Assembly: GCA_015501595.1 (NCBI GenBank)
Contig: JADNRX010000209.1
Span: 1-64,000 of the forward strand
From: Hymenopellis radicata
Lineage: Eukaryota; Basidiomycota; Agaricomycetes; Agaricales; Physalacriaceae
DNA: 64,000 bases
Reading direction: 5' to 3'
Shown in pieces: positions 12,260 to 23,732 of this stretch. A program made the position numbers and the translations under genes. The number at the start of each line of letters is the position of its first letter. The stretch's first letter is position 1. A model generated the notes under the pieces. That model ran no database searches, was not told the origin of the DNA, and saw only the letters and a program-made list of their open reading frames with translations.

Positions 12260-13589
12260 GAAGTCCGCTAAGAAAGACGACTTTAAATTAGAATGAGGAG
12301 CCCTAGTTGCAGACTTACGAGTACGATGGATAAGCAAGAGGATAGGATAATTTTCTTGAAGGCTTTGTCGAAGAAGCTTAGGGCTCTGGATAACGTCGAA
12401 GCCACGAGGCGCTTATGCAGACGGAAGCCCGTCGTGCAGGTTTTCACATCATCAGGTGAATGACGCACAGAATAAAGCCAGACCTGTGAAGGGAGAAACC
12501 AATACAGTAACTGTATACAAAACCAATCCTTAATGGCGGGTTCTATGTGACCATGATGGAACGTTTTTCCTGAGCGGCGTATCGATGATTAGGCGGTCCA
12601 ATGGAAGCTTCAGTACGCAGGCGCTGCTCTTCCGAAGGTGTCACAACATCTGAATGACGCGTCAGTTGGCTAGGAATGAAAGACACGAGTGAAGAGATAT
12701 ACAACGTTTCTGCAAGGAAACGCGCTGAAAGCGACTTACAAGCATGATTCGAGTTGCTCAAATACTGCAGGAAGACGTACGCGGTCAAGTGGAAAACCCT
12801 AACTTAGGGGCCAACTACCAAACTAGGATCGGCACGGGCGGCCCCTGCCGCGTTGCCGAGTCCTTCCTTCTGCGCTCTCATCTTCTGCTCATCTTCAAGT
12901 GAAGATTCCACGCCCCATAGACCTACCATTAGGTCCGAAAGCTGTCCACAAATATGCGGGATCCTATCCGTTACTCATCTACCATGTGCTACAAAATCTG
13001 TTGAATGACGCCGCGACGAGTCTTCCCGATACAAAAGAACCGATACTATCTACATTCTTACGTCGGGTGAGGCCTCTCCTACGAGCACCACCACCTCTGC
13101 AGCTCGTTGGGAATGACTTTCCACTATTCTAATGGTGGAATTCAAGAAGGCAAAGACTCCTAAGGAGTTTAAGCGTGACCCTCTCCCTTCTGCAACTCTT
13201 CGTCTCGGCATGCCCACGTTTGTTTCCGCTCTAGTTCACTTTATTTTGGGAGACGTATCAGCCGTACACATCGCTCGCCATCCTCTTAATCCGCAGGCAA
13301 TTTTCGCTGTGACCAGGCAGTTTCCGAGAGGAGCACAGCGCCTATTGAGCGTATCCAGCTCCAATCCTGGACTCTGGGAGGCGGGCCTGTACCACACCGC
13401 CATCACTCGTGGCAATGGACACATTTCGGTTAGCGTCTGTCAGCGCAGCTTGGAGTCGATCGGAGTCGCACTTGGGAGATATCTGGAGCCAGCCTATCAC
13501 TATCGGCAATAACTGAAAAAACAGTCAGTCAACGTTCGTGTTTCGAGAAAGATTAGACATACCCAAAGCCAAAGTGAACCGACGGCTTG
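12260..13589. other. No confident gene; orphan ORF at 13132-13512
   Basis: Holds short minus-strand frames upstream of the F-box copy (12283-12468 and 12543-12788) that may be 5' exons. A plus-strand 126-aa ORF starts MVEFKKAKTPKEFKRDPLPS, and I do not recognise it. It is followed at about 13590 by the inverted-repeat copy. Confidence 0.35.
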
Positions 13590-13635
13590 ACCATTTATGT
13601 TGTTCAAAATGGCAAAAAATTAAGTCGGTAGTTGA

Positions 13636-13892
13636 TACTGTACCGTTTCGACCGTAAGTTCGCGGCATGTGACGCGTTATGCCGCGAACTTACAGGAATT
13701 AAGTTTGTTTCCAGGCACAAGGCCCGGAATTACTATATTTGGATGCTCCCGCCGTAGGCGGGAGCGAAAATTTCCTTTTTGGGCCTTACGCGCCCTTAAA
13801 AACAGGTCCGTGATGCGTTATCTTTTGGTCTAAGTTCGGTTCGCATGCCCGCGTGACGCGTTATGCGAACATGCGGTCGAAACCATACAGTA
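13636..13892. mobile_element. MITE B, copy 1, TA target site
   Basis: TIRs of about 26 bp (CTGTACCGTTTCGACCG against CTGTATGGTTTCGACCG) with TA on both sides. Subterminal hairpins such as GTTCGCGGCAT ... ATGCCGCGAAC enclose GTGACGCGTT. There is no ORF. The related repeat at 33140-33150 has the uninterrupted site (gttgatacacg), giving an empty-site comparison. Confidence 0.9.
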
Positions 13893-13964
13893 TATGAAAA
13901 TGGGGTCTGAAGACAACACATACAACATGAGCTAGCAAATTTCACCACTAAGCGGCTTAGACTT

Positions 13965-14340
13965 GAGGAGAGAGAGATGGTCGCGCGGGGAGAGAGAGAT
14001 GGTTGTGCGGGGAGAGAGAGAGATGGTTGTGCGGGGAGAGAGAGATGGTCGTGCGGGGAGAGAGAGATGGTTGCATGCGGAGAGAGAGATGGTTGCATGC
14101 GGAGAGAGAGATGGTTGCATGCGGAGAGAGAGATGGTTGCATGCGGAGAGAGATATGACCTGGGTTGTTGGAGAGAGATGACTTATGGTCGCGTGCGGAG
14201 AGAGATATGACCTGCAGTAGGTCGCGCCGGAAAGAGACGACCTGCAGCTCTGCAGTGGGTCACTCCGGAGAGAGATGACTTATGGTCTTGCAGAGAGATA
14301 TGACGTGCAGTGGGTCACACGAAGAGAGATGATAGATGAT
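13965..14340. repeat. Minisatellite gagagagatgg-type, about 22-24 bp unit
   Basis: About a dozen tandem units of gagagagatggt plus a variable gcgcgggg or gcatgcgg part, decaying to spaced gagagatatgacc units on the right. The same minisatellite occurs inverted at 32800-33070 in copy 2 of the dispersed repeat. Confidence 0.9.
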
Positions 14341-14774
14341 GGCAGAGGTGGTCTAACACTTCTTCGGAGAATGCCGGCTCCGGTAAATCGCGGCCCGAGA
14401 GTGACCAAGGCTTAATGCTCGCGAGCAGCAACTGCGCCACATATCGTGCTGTGTCATGTCGACCTTGAACTTCACCCCACACAGAAAAAACTATCACAGT
14501 ATATTTCAGGCGGTAAGTAAAGGTGTACTAGCTGTATGTAAAGTAGATATTGAATGAGAGAAAATACTGAGCGATCAATCCACTAAAACCTGAATAATAA
14601 ACAAGGAAGTTGTACCTATACTACCAACACGAAGCAAAAGTGATTAAAATGATGATAGGGCAACAAACACATAGCTTTGCCTGTTGCGACCACAAGCAAG
14701 TATTGTATGAACAGATCCACGTAGACAGGTTACTGCTGATAAATTGGCGGCATGATGCTGAAGGATGAAGCGAA

Positions 14775-17700
14775 TCAATAATGAGAGAACTCCGACCAGT
14801 GGTTCTTAGGCTTCATTCCGATACGAGAAGCCTTCTGAGCTTGGCAAAAGTCGTACAGCAATGGAGTAAGACCTTTAAGGCCTTCTAAGTCGGTAATGGC
14901 ATGGCGGCGCTCTCTGAGCTTACGATCAGATTCCGCAACCTGATCTGCATCTATTGAGGGATGAGATTTTGGACAAAAGAGTAGCGCAAGAAGACGTACC
15001 AACAAGGGAGGCATCATACTCGGCATCGTCATCTGTGCGAACACGTTTGCTTTCGTGCTCAGAGTCTGAATCGCCGATCTCAATAACCTCCACCATTGAG
15101 TGATGCTCGTGATCCTCTTCGCTCTTGATGTTGCCTGACACATTGCGCTTCTTTCCTATGGTAATAATATCAAATCAAGCAAGACGACGAGAATATGCAT
15201 GTGTACCCTTTCCAGAAGGCTTCATGTAGCCAATCCTGATCAGAGTTTCTTCTGGGATAGGCATGAACGGAACTGTGGCGCTGTATAAGTGCATGAATCA
15301 TATCAACCAGATGACGTACCACTAGGGTTCGAAAGTCCGGTTAAGTCAGGTTAAGTGACCTTAATCTGACTTAACCGGTGACCGGACCGGTCAGTCAACT
15401 CCAGCATTTTGGCCTGACCGTTAACCGTGACCGGTTAAGCAGCGTAACCGGTCAAGTTAGGCCCGGTCAGGCGGTTTTAACCGGTTACGACCGTAACCGA
15501 GCTAAGACCGGTCATGATCGGTTGAGACCGAATTTCAAGCCAACAAAATGACACATGCAGGAATTGAACACTAGACCTCAGCTCTAAGAGTCTTCGGTTT
15601 ACGCGCCAATCCTACTACACCATCAGGACATGTAATACTCATCTCCAGAAGGAATATACCACATTCACATCTGAAAGGTAAGATGTAAAAGCTCGCAATC
15701 GTTAACTCGCTATGTAAGGGAACTCAATTTGACGGTTTGTGTTATATCCCTCACTGGCCTGTGTGGTAAGTCTTTTAGGTAGATTCTAAATCTATTACTA
15801 GCATATGTGCATGAGTTCACAATATACTTCAATGCTCATTCAGTTGTGAGTACCTATATACTTACAACTCGTAACAGGTTCTTTGCATTCAAGTGCGAGT
15901 AACATGTTCACCCCAGCCAAAAAAATGGTCAAAATATAAAAAGCTTGAATACATTCTAACAACACATCCCGAGATATCCGAACGCGAACGCGGCCTTCGT
16001 TGCGTCGCTGGAGCTCTCCCGAGGTGAGTTCCGTCGTCCGGTCCGATCACCCGAGTGGTGATCGATGGTCAGATCTCTTGCTCAAACCACCACCAGCCCA
16101 CGACGCCTGGCTCCCGACGACCCGACCTTGGGACGCGGGTCTTCCAGGCGTCGTTCTGCTCCAATCTATCTCTTTTCTTCAGTTTTTTTTGTGGATGGGC
16201 GGGCTTGAAGAGCCCCGGCGGCCCCGCAGGACGCGTAAGCCCTCGAACGAGGCCGCAAGTCTTTAACAACGATGACGAGGACCCCTCAAGCGCCAGAGGA
16301 ATACAGAGCTTGACTCTGGAACTCGATGCCGCGCTGTCTGCTGACAGGCGTCGTCGTCAAGGTGCGTATTTTTTTCTCTATCATTGGCACTAACTAATCT
16401 ATACTGCCGCAGCTACAGCAGCAACACGACGACGGCAACAATGATAAGAACCGTATCGCGATGACGGCAACCGCCCCTTGGCCACGACGACTACGCTGTC
16501 CCTGCCGCCGCCAGGACAAGAATAAACCCGCCACAATGACGACGCCAACACGCACGATTCCCAACCACTATCCAGATCACGAAGATCTGGATCTATTGGA
16601 ATAGCTCACCACCATGATCATGCCATGACGGCGATGGCGACAACGACCCCGCAAGCGCGACGACTGCACCACCATAACGACAACGCCCGGACCTCCAGGA
16701 CGACGACTGCCCCACCACGACAATGACAGATATGCGCGGGTTGAGGCGTGCAAGCCACCTTCTCAAGCTGCGTGTTTTCTTTCTCATTTTTCGCATTTAC
16801 CAGCTGCAGATGTTTTTTTTTGCTTACACGACGGACAATGACGACCTCGGACACTTTCCTCACCCCGAGCAGCAGCACTACCTGTCACGACGACGACGCC
16901 AACCTCGCGATGACAGCGCCGGTTCCCACTTCAACGCCGCGACACGACGAGGGTGTTCCCACCAACACAACGACAACATTCTCAAAGTACCTCTGACCGA
17001 CGCTATCACTGCGACGCCCTCGTCACCACGCATTCCCGTCTCTATTCTTCCCTCATTGCCTTGCGGCGCTGAAACGTTGTCTAAGCGTTACATCGTCGGG
17101 AGGTGTGAGGTGGATTCTCGTGCTCTACGAAATGCTGCCTGTGCTATTTAGCACGGGCATGCTCGTAAAGCACGAACCAAATGTAACGGCTATAACCGGT
17201 CACGACCGGTTATTTGCGGTTAAGCAAAATCCTAGTTTTAGGCTTGACCGTTGACCGTGACCGGTCAAATTACATGACCGGTCAAGTGTCATCGGTCAAA
17301 ATTTCGGTTAAGTCCGGTCAGGTTAAGCGACTTGACCGGTCAAGCTTAACCTGACTTTCAAACCCTACGTACCACAGTAAAGTTGCGAGTCAACAAATTG
17401 TTTTTTCTGATTTCCGCGAGCAAAATCAACATCGATACCCGTGGGGTTCTCAGCTAAATGCAGCTCAACCTTGCCTTTCGACATGGAGGGAGTAAGAAGG
17501 CGCCACGGTGTAGGATGGTTCAGGGGAATATGATTAAATGCTTCGGGAAGAGTTGAGCGCAGCCATGTAGTCATGTCCTTGTATGTCGACGTTCTATTGA
17601 ACTGAATGCCGGGCTGGGAATCAGCGAATGACCCTAGACCACATTTGCGCAGAAGATAAAGAGCATTGGCGTTCGACTTGAGATGAGGTATGCAGTCGAT

Positions 17701-18409
17701 AGAACTGCCATCGGCGGTCCGAAGATAAAGGGTATCAGTCTCGTCGTTGAAAGTCTGGGATTGTTGTCAGATCCACGACATACTTTACAAGAAAAATCGC
17801 ACCAGTCCATGTGGCCAAACAATCACTCGTGTTAACTCTATGATGTTGCTATCAGGAACATTCTTCGCATCCTTCTTTGCGTCCTTCTTTGAGGTAGACC
17901 GTGATGTCTTTCGATATGTAAGCTTCGCTCGAAGTAGAAGGCTAGAAGACTCACTTTTCCTGACGATGCTCCTGAAGAAGATCGACTACTACCACCACGC
18001 TATCAAAAATAACCTGTTTGAGTCTGAGGCATAAGTTCAACGTAAAACAACACACCGCCAAGCCCTTGTTAACCTCTGATTGCGCGCTTGAGTTGGCTAA
18101 AACGTGTTTGAGAGATTTGAGTTTCTCCTGGCTTGTCTCTTGAGGTGGCGCACTGGAGGAAGACTGAGTGGTCTTAGACGAGGAGGAGGCGCTCTTGGAA
18201 GATGATAAGCTGGTGTTCGTGGAAGAAGAGGGAGCACCCTTGGAAGATACGGATGCAGGTTTCGAGGAAGGATGATTCCCGAGAACATGACCACAGTTGC
18301 CGCACTGAAAGGCGTTGCTTGGAAAAGCTATAAAGCCTGGACAGTCGCAAGTACCGTGCGCGCATGATGATGGAGGTGACGATGAAGAGGCAGACGGTGT
18401 CGATGACAT
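14775..18409 (-). CDS. Uncharacterised Cys-cluster protein with SUMO-interaction-like motif
   Basis: I do not recognise the family. The reconstructed protein starts MSSTPSASSSS at 18409 and has a small Cys cluster (CAHGTCDCPGF ... FQCGNCGHVL), a Ser-rich linker, then a conserved-looking globular part: IELTRVIVWPHGL, TLYLRTADGSSIDCIPHL, ALYLLRKCGLGSF, WLRSTLPEAFNHIPLNH, GKVELHLAENPTGIDV. After the intron holding a 2 kb transposon come PFMPIPEETLIRIGYMKPSG and an acidic segment VEVIEIGDSDSE, a shape typical of SUMO-interaction motifs. It ends with FSHY and TGA. Splicing past the hAT insertion keeps the frame, so the gene may still work. A Ulp1-type protease gene lies 3.4 kb downstream of its promoter, which is suggestive only. 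Confidence 0.65.
15323..17367. mobile_element. Non-autonomous hAT-type element, 8-bp TSD
   Basis: Target duplication CGTACCAC at 15315-15322 and 17368-17375. Ends read TAGGGTTYGAAAGTC inwards, with many subterminal CCGGTTAAG / GACCGGTCA repeats at both ends. TAGGG-like ends and an 8-bp duplication are hAT hallmarks. The 2,045-bp interior has only low-complexity frames (gac/acg-rich) and no transposase. It sits in an intron of the 14775-18409 gene immediately after the 5' splice site, which overlaps the target duplication. Confidence 0.92.
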
Positions 18410-18522
18410 GATAGATATTACGAAACCTGATCGAAAGTAGCGAAAGTGAATAAAGAGTGAATGGGCAACCTTAGGTCGACACTGAATCAAGTTTTTACAA
18501 GTGACTTTTATACCAAATGTAT

Positions 18523-20579
18523 TCAACTCGTCTCCATCTCATACGCTATCATAGTATTCATAATATGTAATGCTCTACCCCAGCGCACGGCCTTCGGCTG
18601 CCAGTCCTCTACGCGAAGGGCAATTCGTAGCTCCTTTGATCCCTTCCGCCCACTCCGAAGAATTTCAAAGCTTGGATACAGTTCCGTCTGCCACTCAGAC
18701 TCGAGTAATCCATAGCCTTCGGGTAGTTTGCCGCTATCCTCCATCTCCGCCAATAGTGGTGCGAATACGTCCTCAATCTCGTTGCCATCGAAAGGACACG
18801 TTTTTCGAGGTGTGTGCACCGCCTTTGGTAGGAATTTATCGCGAAGACCAATCAGGAGCTGTTTCCAGAAGCCAATCTCTGTTTCACCTTTCGGCTGTTC
18901 TGGAAAGCCTTCGAGATCATCAATTTCCTCCTCCTCCTCCTCCTCCTCCGTCTCTATTTCCATTTCGCTTGCTTCATCAGAGTCCATGTCGTCATCTTCA
19001 TGCTCTGCACCTGATGTTTGCTTTTTTTCATTTCCGTCAACCCCATAAACCTGTTCCAAGATTTCAGGATCGACGCCTTCAAAGTCGTCCATTGACACAT
19101 GAATTCCAGCACCGAGAAGATCGTTCAAATACATATCCTATAAAAATATTAATTAGATTTTACGTGTAAATATTGAAAAATACCATAGGTGTGTTGTCGT
19201 GTCCTTCGCCGCCAATGGGATGTAAATTGTATTCCTCTTGGAATTTATCACAATCCTCATTGATCTCATCTAGAAAAAGATAGTGCAGTAGCCATAAATG
19301 AGAAGGATTGTTGCGATCCAGGCCGTGCAGACGTTCAAGATGATAGAAAAAGGCACGCCACAGACGAACGAACTGGCGTCCTACTTCTACCCATGTCCGC
19401 TCAATTTTAGTATTGCGAGTGGAGCTAGAAAAAAATTAAGCCATAAGGTTTTTAAGAGCAGAGTCGACATACGGGCCAAATAAAAAAGATCCACGATTTA
19501 ATCCTTTTTTAAGAATCATATAAAGAGCTGCTAGGCGGTTTTCTAGGCCGCGATCACCACGAATTCGGGAGGGTAATCCCCAATCACGAATTGCATGTAA
19601 TAAAAGTCCTAGAACAGTAAGCGAACGATTATTATCGGACGCTCGAAGACCTGTTACCTAGTTAATATTTTAGTAATAAAATTATTTAATTAATATTTAA
19701 TTTAAAACTTACAGCTCGTGTTCTGCCGTCCACAAATCCATGAATGACAATTCCCCATAGGATTAATTTATGATGACCATCGACATGCCATAAAGCATTA
19801 GCATGAGGAACCTCGTAGCGGCCTCGAGGAATGCTCGCGTATGCTCGTATGGTGCGACTGACAGGATCAACACGACTAACGGAGTCCTTGATTCGTTGCT
19901 TCTGAATACGCAACCCTCGGCCTCTAAGATGTCCTATGAGATATCGAAGGCCGCTGTTGGGTTTCGATGCCACGTATTCCCGAACGATTTGATCCAGATC
20001 ATCGTCAGAGATTTCGGAATATTTGTGGTGATTGATCCCTTGGGAATCGCATAGATTTCGAAAGTGCTGACTGCTGACACCGATTGTACGGCAAACATGC
20101 TCCAAATTACGTTTGTAGCCAGGATTTGTGACGTGGCGTAGAAAGGCAGGTGATATGATCTTGCGAGGACGTCCCCTACGGCCAGTTCTAAGGATTGTGA
20201 CTGGATTCCAGTGCAGAACATTAGGTTCCGTCCTATAATCGTCAACTTAGATTATGTATTAAGAGAGAAAGACACTGTACTTGGTAGTTGCATCGTGGTG
20301 GGCTTGTTGTAGCTGTGTCGCTAATAATATCATCGCATCTAGACCTCTGCAGAGCCACTCCTCCGACGGTCCATCAGGCGCATCACAGAGTGCTTCAATA
20401 AGAGGAAGCGCAGTATTACTGATGCGATCGATATGAAACTTAATTTGGTGCGCATCTGCCTCCTGCTGCAGGATTGCAGTTGCACGAACAGATAGTTCAG
20501 TAATAGTATGATGGGCCTGCACTATGCTGTCATTACGACGGAGATGAGCTGGTAGATCGGGAAAGATGGTGCTCGCCAT
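18523..20579 (-). CDS. DDE integrase-core transposase (IS3EU/Ginger-like)
   Basis: Assembled from several exons starting MASTIFPDLPAHL. A helix-turn-helix-like part (TGRRGRPRKIISPAFLRHV, GLRYLIGHLRGRGLRI) precedes the catalytic core: WHVDGHHKLILWGIVIHGFVDG (first Asp), RIRGDRGLEN (second Asp), and TKIERTWVEV (third acidic residue). The C-terminal part has an acidic stretch (EIETEEEEEEEEID) and ends YEMETS. The order WHVDG..IHGFVDG / GDxGxEN / ERxW is that of the integrase-core family seen in basidiomycete and animal genomes. The full triad is present with no stop seen, so it may be active. Terminal repeats were not found. It is divergent from the next gene with only 90 bp between starts. Confidence 0.85.
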
Positions 20580-20669
20580 GGATGTTGGAGCACAAGATGT
20601 GACGTGATGACATGTCACAGTGCTATAAAGCCCTTGTCATTGTTTCCATCTGGTGACGAGTTATTTCCC

Positions 20670-21759
20670 ATGTCAGATACAGTCGTACAACCAGACCAAC
20701 CAGACCCATTCTATATCAAGGTCTGTTCACTCATCTCGCCTAAACTCTTAAACTGACCCTAGTTCAGTGTAGTGACGACAAAACAGTATTCGCTATACCT
20801 TTTACAAGGCGTTTATTCACTCTTTCGGGTCTTCTCGATCAGGCGTACAGTGAGACTGTGGCCTCCAGCGCAGAGGACTCCAGCGAGGACGCTAGCCAGG
20901 AGGACTCTCACAAGATCAGTGGCAGTCGTGAGACTCCACATTTGCTCAATGGTCTCACCCCCGAGGCGGCGGAGCATTTCTTAACATGGTGGGGGGCAAT
21001 GCCGTGCGTCTTCATTCCCTAGATTTGACCTCTCAACTGATATATATATAGGGGCTGGCAGCCATCACCTGACAATCGTCTTGAATGCTTGAAGAATCTC
21101 ATCGAGGTCGGCCACTACTTGGAGATTTCGGCCCTTTTTCAATTTGCCGTTCGCGAGCTGGAACACGATATTGCCAACTGCCATCCCCTTCTTCGAACCT
21201 CCGACATTATTCTCCTTTCCCGTCGATATAGTTTGACTTCAGAATGCTGGATTTCCCCGATTCACGCTCTCCTCTCTCCTGACCACATTTGTCTGGAACA
21301 CATCGATTCTGATACGTGTGAGGCACTGGGGCTTTGCTTGTACCGCATTATTGCAGAGGCTCGTGAACGCTATCATATCGTTCGTGCTGAGATGGCACTA
21401 ACAGTTCCAGAGCTTCACCATGCGCCATCTTGTTCAGAGCATGATACTTGTTACATGGCGTTTATTGTGTTCTGGACGTCCAAGGTAGTCCTGAAAATCT
21501 TTGGACGTGGACCTCATTACACATACAAAACAGCGCGCGAGCTTCTTGCTGGCAATCATATCCCCTTTATGAACGACGACTGTAAAAGTCATATACTCTC
21601 CACTATGGACCTTATTGAGGACGCCATTTCGAAAGTTCGTTACCGTGCTGAAAATGCATGTGTTCACGCGATTGATCCTGCTGCTCCCGTGCCTCATCCC
21701 GGTAAGCAATACATCGTTGAATTGATGTTGTTACTAACTCTTGTCTAGAGGTTCTTTAG
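20670..21759 (+). CDS. Uncharacterised protein, possibly BTB/SKP1-fold
   Basis: Four exons joined by eye: MSDTVVQPDQPDPFYIK, then SDDKTVFAIPFTRRLFTLSG, a Ser/Glu-rich loop, LTPEAAEHFLTWWGAMPGWQ, NRLECLKNLIEVGHYLEI, a long C-terminal part with CWISPIHALLSPDHICLEHI, and the end HPEVL. The start (short strand, Ser-Asp, hydrophobic strand, helix) followed by a helical C-terminal part resembles fungal BTB/POZ or SKP1-like proteins, but the match is loose. Introns have standard ends (last one gtaagc ... tctag). It lies between a transposase and the disrupted protease gene, so it may be mobile-element cargo. Confidence 0.5.
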
Positions 21760-22076
21760 AGCTATATACTGCTTGTAGTTCTAGTATAGAATAACCCTTT
21801 CTACGTTCTAAAGTGATCTGAAAATCTGCGAAGCTCATGTAAAATATGCATACGATAGCCCGGTATGTTATCGTCTGTAAGATTCTGCAGCGTGAACGCA
21901 GGTTCAGATCTCTCAGTGACAGGAATAGGCTCATTAAGCACGAGAGCCTCAAGCCATACGATACAGTGAATACCACAATCATAGTTATTACCTTGATGCG
22001 GCACCTGTACGCGAGTCAGCCTTACATTTCAGGTTCTCATCGAAATCATACCTGAACGTCAACACGCCTAAAGATA

Positions 22077-23732
22077 CATCAGTAAAGCAGGATTCGATAC
22101 GTAGTTTGCGGTAGTCCGACCAAATGATGTACTTGATGGTAGAGCCCGTAGACGCCAGCAGTCTGCCGCGCGCTGCACGATTCTACACGATCGATCCAGA
22201 TTTGGCAATGGCACCTTCCCTCATCTCATCTCTACAACAATCTACGGCAGATGGCTGCAGAGCTTGCGCAAAAATAGGACTTTATAAAAAAAATGCGTGA
22301 AGTCATTCTAACTTGCCCTAAAGCTGACTCAGACACTGCAGAAAGTCGAACCACTTTTACACTGCGACCATCACACCGACTACATCTAGGACTTGTCTAG
22401 GACTCTAAGCGGTGGAATATTTTGGTGACATTGACGAGACATTCCGGTGCGTATTATGCTCCTCATCTTTGAGCTATGCTAATAATTTGCATGAAAGGCC
22501 GGGGCTGGACGACGAGCGCCAAAAGAACAGACTCAACAGTACAAGCACAGCAAACCGACTATCAAGTATGGGCAGTCCAACAAGCATTGACTACAAAGCA
22601 CCCACGAGCACGTTATGCGCAGACGCGTTCTCCCCGGTAACTGGTTCCACGACGACGACCACCCCATGCACAAGCTCTTCCGATGTGCGCCGCCTATGGA
22701 CGGGACGAACTATGCTCAAGTCGGCACGCAGGGTATGTGTTGTTGAGAGTGACGCGTGGAATTTCAACGGCGCGTGGGTCGAAAATGTCCGCTCCCATGG
22801 TGGGTAAGTAATGGGAATATCCCACACCAGCGACCACCGGGATTACCCAGCCATCAGGCTGTGCTCCAGGTGTGTACAGGTCTCCTCGCAGTCTACGGCG
22901 AGCACTAACGCTGACCACGGAGACGAGCGCTGACCACGGAGACGAGCGCTGACCACGGATGACCACGGAGACGAGCACTGACCACGAAGACGAGCACCGA
23001 TCACGAAGACGAGCACCGACCACGAAGACGATTCTAGACGAGCACCGATCACGAAGACGAGCACCGACCACGAAGACGATTCTAGACGAGCACCGAACAC
23101 AAAGACGATTCTAGACAAGCACCGAACACAAAGACGAGCACCGAACACGAAGACAAGCACCGACCACGAAGACGAGCACCAACCACAACGAGCACGAATG
23201 CCGACCGCGACGAGCACCGACTAAGATGACCATGAGCACCCCGCACGAGTACTAAGCGTCGAGCATGGCCACCAGCGCACGCAGCACAAGTACCGACTGT
23301 CAAGACTGGACGAAGCTCAATATCTGCATCCCGGTAAGGTAAGTCTTACTTCGCTTTCTGATTCTTTTACTAACAGTATCGAAGATTTTGCATGCAGTCA
23401 ACAGGTATTCCAAGGGTGCCGATACCGTACTTTTTATTGTAGTCACACCATTTGCTGTATTATGTAGACCAATACTATATTCTATTATATCGCATCATTC
23501 TATTGGGAGCCAACGAAAATCAATGAGCAGCAGTAATAATCGCAGTAGTATCAGCTGGTTTATACAAGGATGCAGTAGACTACGGTAGAGCATACCAAAT
23601 GGGGTGGAACAAGTGGTTCTACAGACAACTACACGGGAACTGCAGAGTTCCGTGTAGATGGGGAGTCTCTACCGTTCTACCGATCTACACAGAGCTCTGT
23701 AGTTCTCTGTAGCCGGTTCTGCTTTACTGATG
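22077..23732. mobile_element. TIR element inserted in Ulp1 gene, TA duplication
   Basis: Ends CATCAGTAAAGCAG (22077) and its exact reverse complement (to 23732), flanked on both sides by TA. The 1,656-bp interior contains a minisatellite and a palindromic segment near 23600-23720, and has no recognisable transposase (the 22412-22807 ORF is low complexity). The exact restoration of the Ulp1 frame on removal supports these borders. Confidence 0.85.
22895..23235. repeat. Minisatellite, ~18-21 bp units (gacgagcaccgaccacgaa)
   Basis: At least 15 tandem units of varying length inside the element that splits the Ulp1 gene. Variants carry gcgctgaccacgga or gaacacaaagacgattcta. Confidence 0.85.

Larger units (their letters stand above)
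13590..14455 (-). repeat. Dispersed repeat, copy 1 (inverted to 32655-33187)
   Basis: Reverse-complement similarity to 32655-33187 runs from TTATGTTGTTCAAAATGG at one edge, through ACCACTAAGCGGCTTAG and the gagagagatgg minisatellite, to a coding-like block at the other edge (minus strand: YVAQLLLASIKPWSLSG). Copy 1 carries a MITE (13636-13892) that copy 2 lacks at the same point. The coding-like block extends further in copy 1 (about 14315-14515, VIVFSVWGEVQGRHDTAR) than in copy 2. The type of element is unknown. Confidence 0.8.

Noticed and set aside
15540..15640. tRNA-like text on the minus strand (TGGTGTAGTAGG ... GTTCAATTCC)
   Set aside because: A- and B-box-like words are present at about the right spacing, but the T stem and acceptor stem do not pair, and it lies inside a hAT element; at most a degenerate tRNA relic.
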